From Luteirhabdus pelagi (GTDB lineage: Bacteria > Bacteroidota > Bacteroidia > Flavobacteriales > Flavobacteriaceae), in contig NZ_JAECMS010000005.1 of the NCBI RefSeq assembly GCF_016827595.1, positions 281,672 to 345,671 of the forward strand: a DNA stretch of 64,000 nucleotides. Direction: 5' to 3'. Positions 9,256-16,420 of the stretch are shown here, piece after piece. Positions within the stretch are counted from its first letter, which is position 1, and every line of letters begins with the position of its first letter. A program made the translations under genes and the position numbers. Below the pieces are notes generated by a model, which made no database searches, was not told the DNA's origin, and was given only the letters and a program-made list of their open reading frames with translations.

Positions 9256-9676
9256 TAGGTTGTATGGTATCTCGATTTAATATTAATGCTTCCGTCTACT
9301 AATGCATCCTCCAAATGCTTACATAGTGCTATATTCTTGTATAGCTTTTTCAAGACAATTTTCAAGATAGGTCGCAAGTGGTAGCTTTTAAACTAAGGAA
9401 ACGTTAATTGGCCTAGTTTAACGGCGCAACTCTATCAATCGCTCTATATTTCGATGACTAACGAATAATTACGTGAATTTGGGTTATTATTTGTAAGAAA
9501 TTTCTTCGCCCCTAGACGTCAATCGTGGGATGTGGAAATATGCTCCCACTCAATTCTAAGTTTTTATAATTTGATATCCTTTCCAATCCCAAATACGCTT
9601 TGGAATTTTGAGAATGCGTATAAAAAAAGCTCTTAATTTCGCAAGAGCTTTTTTTAAGGGAGTAAGATTATAATGT
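9256..9676. other. Non-coding region upstream of the exopolysaccharide operon
   Basis: About 420 bases without a credible gene on either strand. It separates the exopolysaccharide operon from the FKBP-like lipoprotein gene; both are on the minus strand. It holds a clear intrinsic terminator at 9622-9656 for the lipoprotein gene and must hold the operon promoter. I could not find a convincing TTTG/TAnnTTTG pair, a JUMPstart/ops-like element, or a recognisable riboswitch. Confidence 0.6.
9622..9656 (-). terminator. Intrinsic terminator of the FKBP-like lipoprotein gene
   Basis: Hairpin with arms AAAAAAAGCTCTT and AAGAGCTTTTTTT around an eight-base loop, giving a T run on both strands. It lies about 20 bases after the stop codon of the minus-strand lipoprotein gene. 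Confidence 0.85.
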
Positions 9677-10585
9677 TTAACTATCCGAGTCCAAATAGTT
9701 AGGTGTACCGTCATTATCGCTATCCGGAAAAGTTATGGAGCCATCATCCTCAATAATGATTTCATTAGCGGTGGGAATACCGTCGCCATCATCGTCGGTA
9801 TCAATAAAATTTGGAGTTCCATCATTATCTGTATCATCGTCCTCCTCAATTCCATTTCCGTTTAAATCCTCAATTATAGAAGGAATGCCATCTCCATCTT
9901 GATCACCTTCTTGAACTGTATATAATCGAAATGTAAAAATCAATTGTGAATAAGAGGGAATGCCCGGTTGTGTAGTTGCAAAATAGCCTAATCCAGAGGG
10001 TATGAATACCGCTCCTACCCCATAGTCATTAAAGGTAATGGAACCATCTTGATTCTCTGTGAAGGATTCAGCACCATTGAATTCTATAATCGCATCTTGA
10101 TACCCATTTACGACACTGGTTAAATCGAATCTAAGAGGCACCACCGATTCATCGAATAACTGTAACGCGTTATCATCATTAATTAGTTGGCCTCTATAGG
10201 AATTCAATACAATATCTGGGAAGTTAGGGGATTCTCCACCCCCTTGTCTTACATTCAGGTAGTAAAGCGTGTATTCCACCCCTTCCTCTAATCGATCTTG
10301 TACCGTCTTGCTTTCAACCTGCTCTATCAATGGTATTTTATCGGCATTTTCTTCCGCAATCGTATCAAATACTATTTGATAATCAAAACCTTCTGCTGGG
10401 TTTTCGAACGCTTCATAGTTATAGAAATGCGTTTCCAAGAACAATTCGATTTCATCCTGTGCCGCTACCGCTTCCTCAGCTCTATCACGCAGTTCAACAG
10501 TGTTCGCCCCACCATCATCATTCTTACATGAAATTATAGCTACCAAAAAAAGAAGTGCTACTCCAATATATTTCAATACTTTCAT
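9677..10585 (-). CDS. FKBP-like lipoprotein with C-terminal Asp-rich calcium-binding-type repeats
   Basis: 302-residue lipoprotein: signal peptide and lipobox AIISC near residue 20. Residues about 100-230 match the FKBP peptidyl-prolyl isomerase fold (YRGQL, LFDES, VVNGYQDAI, VFIPSGLGYF, GIPSYSQLIFTFRL). The last 70 residues are a run of DxDGDG / DxDNDGTPNxxD motifs (DQDGDGIP, DTDNDGTPN, DTDDDGDGIP, DSDNDGTPN) of the thrombospondin-type-3/EF-hand-like calcium-binding kind. The protein should be at the outer membrane or cell surface. An isomerase role is not certain because several active-site aromatics of FKBP are not obvious; a folding or adhesion function stays open. Confidence 0.85.
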   Translation of the reverse strand: MKVLKYIGVALLFLVAIISCKNDDGGANTVELRDRAEEAVAAQDEIELFLETHFYNYEAFENPAEGFDYQIVFDTIAEENADKIPLIEQVESKTVQDRLEEGVEYTLYYLNVRQGGGESPNFPDIVLNSYRGQLINDDNALQLFDESVVPLRFDLTSVVNGYQDAIIEFNGAESFTENQDGSITFNDYGVGAVFIPSGLGYFATTQPGIPSYSQLIFTFRLYTVQEGDQDGDGIPSIIEDLNGNGIEEDDDTDNDGTPNFIDTDDDGDGIPTANEIIIEDDGSITFPDSDNDGTPNYLDSDS

Positions 10586-10667
10586 TATCCTTTGTATTTT
10601 GGGCGTGCAAGATACGATTTTAAGTTATTTTTGTGTATTGGATTAACGTATAATTTAGGCGATTTGT

Positions 10668-11042
10668 ATGCGAGTGGATAAGTATTTATGGTGCCTTCGA
10701 TATTATAAAACGAGAAGTCTGGCTACTAGGGCCTGCAAGAAAGGTAGTGTAAAGGTAAATGGAGAGTCTGTAAAACCGGCGCGGGATGTCTATCCGGGCG
10801 ATTCGGTGGAATGCAGAAAAAATCAAATCAATTACCAGCTAGAAGTATTAGATCTACCCAATAGTCGTCTCGGTGCGAAATTGGTAGATATTTATCGCAA
10901 GGACACTACACCGAAGGATGCATTTGAACATCAGGAGCTGCTTCAGTATTCAAAAAAATACTATCGCAAAAAAGGCATGGGCCGCCCTACCAAAAAGGAC
11001 CGACGCGATCTTGAAGATTTTACGAACGATAACGACATTTAG
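10668..11042 (+). CDS. S4-domain RNA-binding protein, Hsp15-like
   Basis: 124 residues with an N-terminal S4 domain (MRVDKYLWCLRYYKTRSLAT...KKGSVKVNGE...VYPGDSVE) and a basic C-terminal tail (KKYYRKKGMGRPTKKDRRD). This is the layout of Hsp15 (HslR), which binds 50S subunits carrying stalled nascent chains and helps recycle them. The length matches the family (about 130). It lies two bases upstream of the phosphoribosyltransferase gene and is probably co-transcribed with it. Confidence 0.9.
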   Translation: MRVDKYLWCLRYYKTRSLATRACKKGSVKVNGESVKPARDVYPGDSVECRKNQINYQLEVLDLPNSRLGAKLVDIYRKDTTPKDAFEHQELLQYSKKYYRKKGMGRPTKKDRRDLEDFTNDNDI

Positions 11043-11044
11043 CA

Positions 11045-11542
11045 ATGGAAAACACCATCATTTTAAACGAAAAGGAAATCCGACATAAAATTCTAAGAAT
11101 GGCGTATCAAGTATTTGAAACAAACATCGATGAAAAAGAAGTGGTGCTAGCAGGTATAATGGATAACGGGTACACGCTGGCTCGAAAGATAAAATCGGTA
11201 TTAGAGGATATCTCTCCCCTGAAGGTGGTTTTGTGCGAAGTGCACATCGATAAGAAGAATCCGCGGAGCGCTATTTCAACCTCCCTAAATACATCGGAAT
11301 ATCAAAACAAATCGGTGGTGTTGATCGACGATGTATTGCACTCAGGAACTACACTGGTGTATGGCGTGAAACATTTTTTAGATGTTCCGCTATCACAGTT
11401 TAAAACAGCCGTTTTAGTAGATAGAAACCACAAAAAATATCCGGTAAAAGCAGATTTTAAAGGTATTTCACTATCTACCTCTTTAAATGAAAATGTTTCC
11501 GTTCGGTTTGAAGAAGGAAAGGACCGTGCGGTATTAGAATAA
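11045..11542 (+). CDS. PyrR-like phosphoribosyltransferase
   Basis: 165 residues with the type I phosphoribosyltransferase PRPP loop VVLIDDVLHSGTT near residue 100 and the PyrR-like segment VLVDRNHKKYPVKADFKG. Family members act as pyrimidine attenuators in Firmicutes or as uracil phosphoribosyltransferases; in this phylum a simple salvage role is more likely (inference). It follows the S4-domain gene by two bases and its 3' end overlaps the convergent shikimate kinase gene by nine bases. Confidence 0.85.
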   Translation: MENTIILNEKEIRHKILRMAYQVFETNIDEKEVVLAGIMDNGYTLARKIKSVLEDISPLKVVLCEVHIDKKNPRSAISTSLNTSEYQNKSVVLIDDVLHSGTTLVYGVKHFLDVPLSQFKTAVLVDRNHKKYPVKADFKGISLSTSLNENVSVRFEEGKDRAVLE

Positions 11543-12052
11543 TCGACTTACTATTTTTTCCACAGTTGAAGCAACATCAGCGTTGTTTTCAACCGTAAAC
11601 TTCGCCTGGGAATAATACGGAAATCGCTCAAATAGATGCTTCCTGATGAAATCTTTCAAGCCTTCTTTGGTTTGAAGGTGACTGATAATTGGGCGCGATG
11701 CCATCTCTGGCCACAAACGATCGGTCAAAATATCCAAGTCTGTTTTTAAATATACGGTTATATTGTTTGGATGTTGAAGTAGTTCTTCCATGACCGTTCC
11801 ATAACAGGGAGTTCCTCCTCCTAGCGATATCACCATGGCTTCATCCCTTTCCAATAATTCATCCAACACCTGTTTCTCATAGTTACGGAACCAAATTTCA
11901 CCTTTAACTTGAAAAATCTCGGCAATCGACATCTCAATATTATTTTCAATCTGACTGTCTAAATCGATAAAGGAATATTTCAGTTTATTTGCTAAGAGTT
12001 TTCCCACGCTCGACTTCCCACTTCCCATGTATCCAAGAAGGATTATTTTCAT
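11534..12052 (-). CDS. aroK: Shikimate kinase
   Basis: Phosphorylates shikimate to shikimate 3-phosphate with ATP, step five of the shikimate pathway, in the cytoplasm. Walker A is GYMGSGKSS at residues 6-14, the shikimate-binding DLD follows (SFIDLDSQIE), then EIWFRNYEKQVL with the conserved Arg, LGGGTPCYG, and the lid region RPIISH. An in-frame ATG exists at 12082, but the fold begins at MKIILLGYMG, so I use the ATG at 12052, giving 172 residues, the normal family length. It is convergent with the phosphoribosyltransferase gene and overlaps it by nine bases. Confidence 0.93.
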   Translation of the reverse strand: MKIILLGYMGSGKSSVGKLLANKLKYSFIDLDSQIENNIEMSIAEIFQVKGEIWFRNYEKQVLDELLERDEAMVISLGGGTPCYGTVMEELLQHPNNITVYLKTDLDILTDRLWPEMASRPIISHLQTKEGLKDFIRKHLFERFPYYSQAKFTVENNADVASTVEKIVSRLF

Positions 12053-12120
12053 GCTTTTTCTACTATTTTCATTGATACTCACGGCCTTTAAAATTATTCA
12101 CAAATTTAATTGAAAAACGC

Positions 12121-12152
12121 TTGGAGAAATAATAATAATGATAGTATATTTG
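12121..12152 (+). promoter_or_regulatory. Probable promoter of the tRNA-Lys/tRNA-Leu unit
   Basis: A Bacteroidota-type -7 element TATATTTG at 12145-12152 with a TTG at 12121-12123, a spacing of 21 bases. Transcription would start about 50 bases before the tRNA-Lys gene. Confidence 0.6.
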
Positions 12153-12206
12153 CACCCGCCTAGCACGGCAGCCCATAAGCAGCCGATGGCTTTTAATTTT
12201 AATGAC

Positions 12207-12279
12207 GACCTGGTAGCTCAGTTGGTAGAGCATCTCCCTTTTAAGGAGAGGGTCCTGGGTTCGAGCCCCAGCCAGGTCA
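12207..12279 (+). tRNA. tRNA-Lys (anticodon UUU)
   Basis: Complete cloverleaf: acceptor GACCTGG/CCAGGTC, D arm GCTC/GAGC, anticodon stem TCTCC/GGAGA around loop CTTTTAA with the anticodon TTT at 12240-12242, T arm CTGGG/CCCAG with loop TTCGAGC, and discriminator A. CCA is not encoded. The last 18 bases plus three downstream bases are repeated 91 bases further on (see the repeat entry). Confidence 0.97.
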
Positions 12280-12373
12280 CAAGATTTGCTGAGAATCGAT
12301 TCGGCGAGAACTTGCCTGCCGCAGGCAGGGTTTACGCTGAGCGCAGTCGAAGCGAGCCCCAGCCAGGTCACAA
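12262..12373. repeat. Direct repeat of the tRNA-Lys 3' end flanking a palindromic element
   Basis: The 21-base run that begins CGAGCCCCAGCC and ends GGTCACAA occurs at 12262-12282 (end of tRNA-Lys) and again at 12353-12373, exactly 91 bases later. Between the copies are two related units beginning GCTGAG and ending CGAG (12288-12308 and 12336-12356) and a strong palindrome, TGCCTGC/GCAGGCA, centred at 12320. The second copy lacks the rest of a tRNA. The arrangement resembles a small REP-like or MITE-like insertion with a target-site or att-like duplication. Confidence 0.75.
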
Positions 12374-12427
12374 AACAAAGTATCGTTCTTACGGTACTTT
12401 TCTTTTTTACAGTACATTTACATTTCT

Positions 12428-12511
12428 ACCGGGATGCTGGAATTGGTAGACAGGCATGGTTGAGGGCCATGTGTCCATTAGGGCGTGTGGGTTCGACTCC
12501 CATTCCCGGTA
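12428..12511 (+). tRNA. tRNA-Leu (anticodon GAG)
   Basis: Class II tRNA with acceptor ACCGGGA/TCCCGGT, anticodon stem CATGG/CCATG around loop TTGAGGG with anticodon GAG at 12462-12464, a long variable arm (TGTCC-ATTA-GGGCG), T arm GTGGG/CCCAT (ending in a G-U pair) with loop TTCGACT, and discriminator A. CCA is not encoded. An intrinsic terminator follows directly. Confidence 0.96.
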
Positions 12512-12513
12512 CT

Positions 12514-12543
12514 AAACGTCACAACTACTGTGACGTTTTTTTT
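12514..12543 (+). terminator. Intrinsic terminator after tRNA-Leu
   Basis: Perfect ten-base stem AAACGTCACA/TGTGACGTTT with a five-base loop, followed by a run of T. Confidence 0.92.
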
Positions 12544-12628
12544 ATCGCCATCTCGTATCGTTTCAATATAAGTAGTAAGTTTAATCTTTCCTTAAATTAT
12601 ATTGCTTTCACTACCAAATCTTATAATT

Positions 12629-12659
12629 TTGTTTATCTTTAGTCTATTATTTTTAAACA
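12629..12659 (+). promoter_or_regulatory. Inverted repeat and -7 region upstream of the MerR regulator gene
   Basis: TTGTTTA at 12629-12635 and TTAAACA at 12653-12659 form an inverted repeat with a 17-base spacer. Inside it, TATTATTT at 12645-12652 occupies the same place as the TAGATTTG -7 element in the crtI operator. The same half-sites with the same spacing precede crtI, so this looks like an operator for autoregulation by the MerR protein (inference). Confidence 0.65.
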
Positions 12660-12695
12660 TTTCAGCAGTATTGGCAGTTGCCATTTTCTTACTAT

Positions 12696-13604
12696 ATGCA
12701 CGTTAAGACGCAATTCAGCATTAAAGATCTAGAGAATCTAAGCGGTATAAAGGCGCACACCATTCGTATATGGGAAAAGCGTTACAATTTACTGGAACCG
12801 CAACGCACTGAGACCAATATTCGCGAATATGACCTCACCCAACTGAAAAAGCTCTTAAACGTTACCTACCTATATAACGGTGGTTATAAAATTTCACACA
12901 TAGCCGATATGCCTCCGGCCGAAATGAAGGCTCTTATAAATCAATTGGGCGAGAGCAATGAGGATGCGCAAGCGATTATGGAGATCAAGAAAGCGATGTT
13001 CAGCTTCGATATGGACCGTTTCAATACCACTTACACGCGTTTATCGGAAGAAAAATCATTTACAGACCTCTTTGAGAAAATCTTTATTCCTGTATTAACA
13101 GAAATCGGAACCCTTTGGCAAACCGGCACTATCGATCCAGCACATGAACGCTTTATTTCAGAATTGATTAAACAAAAAATGATTCTGAATATTGAAAAGC
13201 TAACTGTGCGACCTTCCACTTCAGATAAGGTATTTTGCTTATTTCTTCCCTATGGAGAAATTCATGAAATTGGATTGCTATACGTGAAATATCAACTGCT
13301 GGTAGCAGGCTTTAAAACAATATATCTCGGGCAAAATATCCCGTTGGACAATCTAAAGCATTTATTTCACCACTACGACAATCTTCACTTTTTATCGTAT
13401 CTTACCGTTCATCCCGAGGATAAGGACATCGAGGAGTATTTTCAAACGTATTGCAAAGAGGTTTGTAATGGAAGCTCCTATCCTCTTTATATCATGGGTG
13501 CAAAGACAGTGAAACTTTCCAAAAAACAACTACCTGCTTCCGTGAAGAAAATCGAATCCTTTCAAGCACTGAAAAAACTGCTTCAAACATTAAAAAAATC
13601 ATAA
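12696..13604 (+). CDS. MerR family regulator with cobalamin-binding domain (CarH/LitR-like)
   Basis: 302 residues: MerR winged-helix DNA-binding domain at residues 6-75 (IKAHTIRIWEKRY, LLEPQRTETNIREY), helical B12-cap region at about 90-170, and B12-binding Rossmann domain from about 178. The lower-axial-ligand motif ExHxxG is intact as EIHEIG (His190). In CarH photoreceptors the adenosyl pocket has W-H and Wx9EH; here these are W141-Q142 and W-x9-E151-R152, so both extra histidines are replaced. The ATG at 12696 is preferred over an upstream TTG. It precedes the crt operon on the same strand and probably represses it and itself through the shared inverted repeat. Confidence 0.92.
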   Translation: MHVKTQFSIKDLENLSGIKAHTIRIWEKRYNLLEPQRTETNIREYDLTQLKKLLNVTYLYNGGYKISHIADMPPAEMKALINQLGESNEDAQAIMEIKKAMFSFDMDRFNTTYTRLSEEKSFTDLFEKIFIPVLTEIGTLWQTGTIDPAHERFISELIKQKMILNIEKLTVRPSTSDKVFCLFLPYGEIHEIGLLYVKYQLLVAGFKTIYLGQNIPLDNLKHLFHHYDNLHFLSYLTVHPEDKDIEEYFQTYCKEVCNGSSYPLYIMGAKTVKLSKKQLPASVKKIESFQALKKLLQTLKKS

Positions 13605-13624
13605 TTTTTCAACCACTACTCAAC

Positions 13625-13658
13625 GTTGTTTAATTTTTTAATAGATTTGTTAAACAAC
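13625..13658 (+). promoter_or_regulatory. Operator/promoter of the carotenoid operon
   Basis: Perfect inverted repeat GTTGTTTAA (13625-13633) and TTAAACAAC (13650-13658) with a 16-base centre containing the Bacteroidota -7 element TAGATTTG at 13642-13649. It ends two bases before the crtI start codon, so the leader is very short. The core half-sites and spacing equal those upstream of the regulator gene. Confidence 0.8.
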
Positions 13659-13660
13659 AT

Positions 13661-15124
13661 ATGAAAGATATTGCAATCATAGGCTCAGGCTTCTCATCAT
13701 TAGCCGCATCATGCTACCTCGCTTCCGAAGGACATTCAGTATCCATTTATGAGAAAAACGAAACCATCGGCGGACGTGCCAGACAGTATAATCACCAAGG
13801 ATTTACTTTCGATATGGGTCCAACCTGGTATTGGATGCCCGATGTATTCGAACGGTTTTTTGAAGACTTCGGAAAAACGCCAGAAGCGTATTATACGCTA
13901 TCGAAGTTAGATCCCGCCTATTCAGTTTATTTCGGCGCTCAGGATGCCATCACGATTCCAGGCTCCTTATCTGGAATTTATAAGGCATTTGAAGACGAGC
14001 AAGCAGGAAGCTCTAAACCTCTTAAAAAATTCATGGACGAGGCCCAAAATAATTACGATGTGGCCATCAAGGATTTGGTCTATCGTCCAGGGTTGTCACC
14101 GTTCGAGTTGGTCACTCCGGTTACCATGAAAAAAATAGGACAGTTTTTCAGTACCATCAGCAAAACGGTTCGTAAAGAATTTTCAAATTCTAAACTTATC
14201 TCAATCTTAGAGTTTCCAGTATTATTTTTAGGCGCTAAACCGTCCAATACCCCCGCTTTTTACAGCTTTATGAATTATGCCGATTTCGGACTAGGAACCT
14301 TTCATCCAAAGGACGGGATGTATTCCGTTATTAAAGGAATGGCCCAACTAGCTCACGAACTTGGGGTTACCATCAAAACAAACCAAACGGTTGAAAACAT
14401 CGTAATTACTGATAAAACTGCTACCGGAATTACCGTGAATGGAACAGAGATACACGCCGATATAATTTTAAGTGGTGCCGATTACCATCATACCGAGACC
14501 CTACTCCCCACCGAATTTCGACAGTATTCGGAATCCTATTGGGAGAAAAAAACCTTCGCTCCCTCTTCCCTATTATTTTATGTTGGTTTCGACAAGAAGC
14601 TTGAAAATGTGGATCACCATACGCTATTCTTCGATGTCGATTTTGAAGCGCATGCGAAGGCCATCTACGATACGCCAAAATGGCCAGATAAACCCTTATT
14701 CTATGCCAGTTTTCCTTCCAAGACTGATGCCAGTGCGGCTCCTGATGGGAAAGAGGCAGGAATTTTTCTTATTCCATTGGCGCCTGGATTGGAGGATACA
14801 GAGGAATTACGAGAAGAATATTTCAACAAAATCATCGCTAGATTTGAAACCATAACCCAACAAGACGTAAAAAATAATGTTATATTTAAGAAGTCCTATT
14901 GTGTGAACGATTTCATTCAAGATTATAATTCGTACAAAGGCAATGCCTACGGACTGGCCAATACATTAATGCAAACTGCATTCTTGCGGCCGAGTTTAAA
15001 AAGCAAGAAAGTAAAGAACTTATTTTTTACTGGTCAGTTAACAGTACCGGGGCCAGGTGTTCCACCTTCCCTCATTTCCGGAAAACTGTCGGCAGGTCTT
15101 GTACAAAAAGAAATTGCATCGTGA
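13661..15124 (+). CDS. crtI: Phytoene desaturase
   Basis: FAD-dependent desaturase that converts colourless phytoene to lycopene in four steps at the membrane. The 487 residues have the N-terminal dinucleotide-binding motif IIGSGFSSLAASCYLASEG followed by YEKNETIGGRARQ, and the C-terminal carotenoid-oxidoreductase signature GQLTVPGPGVPPSLISGK. Length is typical of bacterial CrtI. It is the first gene of the crt operon, two bases after the palindromic operator, and its stop overlaps the GTG start of crtB (GTGA). Confidence 0.97.
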   Translation: MKDIAIIGSGFSSLAASCYLASEGHSVSIYEKNETIGGRARQYNHQGFTFDMGPTWYWMPDVFERFFEDFGKTPEAYYTLSKLDPAYSVYFGAQDAITIPGSLSGIYKAFEDEQAGSSKPLKKFMDEAQNNYDVAIKDLVYRPGLSPFELVTPVTMKKIGQFFSTISKTVRKEFSNSKLISILEFPVLFLGAKPSNTPAFYSFMNYADFGLGTFHPKDGMYSVIKGMAQLAHELGVTIKTNQTVENIVITDKTATGITVNGTEIHADIILSGADYHHTETLLPTEFRQYSESYWEKKTFAPSSLLFYVGFDKKLENVDHHTLFFDVDFEAHAKAIYDTPKWPDKPLFYASFPSKTDASAAPDGKEAGIFLIPLAPGLEDTEELREEYFNKIIARFETITQQDVKNNVIFKKSYCVNDFIQDYNSYKGNAYGLANTLMQTAFLRPSLKSKKVKNLFFTGQLTVPGPGVPPSLISGKLSAGLVQKEIAS

Positions 15125-15963
15125 AAGCATTATTCGACAACGTATCCCAAATTTGCAGCCGCAAGGTAACGAACACTTATAGTACCTCGTTCTCTTTGGC
15201 TACCAAGATGCTTGCGCCCTCTATTCGGCAGCACATCTACAATATTTATGGCTTTGTTCGCTTTGCCGATGAAATCGTTGACTCATTTCATGGGTACGAT
15301 AAAGAAGTTCTCTTCGACCGATTTGAACAGGATCTAGACAACGCCCTTTCTGAAAGAATAAGCCTGAACCCAATTTTAAACTCCTTTCAGCATACGGTTC
15401 ACGAGTACAATATCGAGCGTCACCTAATCGACGCCTTTATGAATAGCATGCGGCTCGATCTTACGAAGAAAGAGTATACTTCGCAGCAAGAGTTTGAAGA
15501 CTATATCTACGGTTCTGCCGATGTCGTGGGTTTGATGTGCTTACGGGTTTTTGTGAAGGGTGATACTGAAAAATATGAAGCGTTGAAGGAATCGGCTAAG
15601 CATCTCGGTTCCGCTTTTCAAAAGGTAAACTTCCTTCGCGATTTAAAGGCAGATCACGATGGTTTGGATCGCACCTACTTTCCAAACACCAATCTCGATG
15701 CCTTGGATGAAGTTTCTAAGGCTGAGATAATTGCGGAGATTGAAAACGACTTTAAGGAAGGATATAAAGGAATTCTTCATCTTCCTGCTGAAGCCAAATT
15801 CGGGGTGTATATGGCATATCGCTATTACCGAAGATTACTGAAAAAACTACACCGAACACCAGCCATGGAAATAAAAAACAGTCGTATCCGTGTGCCGAAT
15901 TATGAAAAATTCGGACTTTTGACACGCTGTTACGTAAAATATCAATTAAAATTAGTGCGATAG
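15121..15963 (+). CDS. crtB: Phytoene synthase
   Basis: Condenses two geranylgeranyl diphosphate molecules to phytoene. The 280 residues include the first Asp-rich motif DEIVD at residues 50-54, the GSADVVGLMCLRVF squalene/phytoene-synthase signature, and the second substrate motif in VNFLRDLKADHDG. The start is GTG, overlapping the crtI stop by four bases, so translation is coupled. The crtZ gene follows after four bases. Confidence 0.96.
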   Translation: MKALFDNVSQICSRKVTNTYSTSFSLATKMLAPSIRQHIYNIYGFVRFADEIVDSFHGYDKEVLFDRFEQDLDNALSERISLNPILNSFQHTVHEYNIERHLIDAFMNSMRLDLTKKEYTSQQEFEDYIYGSADVVGLMCLRVFVKGDTEKYEALKESAKHLGSAFQKVNFLRDLKADHDGLDRTYFPNTNLDALDEVSKAEIIAEIENDFKEGYKGILHLPAEAKFGVYMAYRYYRRLLKKLHRTPAMEIKNSRIRVPNYEKFGLLTRCYVKYQLKLVR

Positions 15964-15967
15964 GAAT

Positions 15968-16420
15968 ATGGACGTAGTCTTGTGGATTTTAATTTTTCTC
16001 ACCACTTTCTGTATCATGGAATTTATGGCGTGGTTTACCCATAAATATATCATGCATGGGTTTTTATGGAGTCTACATAAAGATCATCATATAAAGGATC
16101 ACAACAGTTGGTGGGAACGAAACGATTTTTTCTTTCTTTTTTACGCTGCCGTTAGCATTGGTTGTTTTGTTGGGTGGCAATATTATGGTTTTTGGGCAGG
16201 GTTACCGATTGGACTTGGTATTTTCGCTTATGGTGTTACCTATTTTATGGTACATGACATCTTTATCCACCAACGCTTCAAGCTTTTTCGCAATGCGAAC
16301 AATTGGTATGCAAAAGGCATTCGAAGAGCACACAAAATCCATCATAAACATATCGGAAAGGAAGATGGGGAATGCTTCGGAATGCTAGTACCTCCGTTTC
16401 GATTCTTCAACAAAAAATAA
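15968..16420 (+). CDS. crtZ: Beta-carotene 3-hydroxylase
   Basis: Non-haem di-iron membrane hydroxylase that adds 3- and 3'-hydroxyls to beta-carotene, giving zeaxanthin. All histidine boxes of the fatty-acid-hydroxylase superfamily are present: HKYIMH, HKDHH, HDIFIHQR and HKIHH, between about four hydrophobic helices. The 150 residues match bacterial CrtZ. Its stop codon abuts the ATG of the lycopene cyclase gene (TAAATG). Confidence 0.96.
   Translation: MDVVLWILIFLTTFCIMEFMAWFTHKYIMHGFLWSLHKDHHIKDHNSWWERNDFFFLFYAAVSIGCFVGWQYYGFWAGLPIGLGIFAYGVTYFMVHDIFIHQRFKLFRNANNWYAKGIRRAHKIHHKHIGKEDGECFGMLVPPFRFFNKK

Noticed and set aside
12138..12449. Open frames running through the tRNA genes
   Set aside because: They cover tRNA-Lys and the repeat element; structural RNA explains the sequence.
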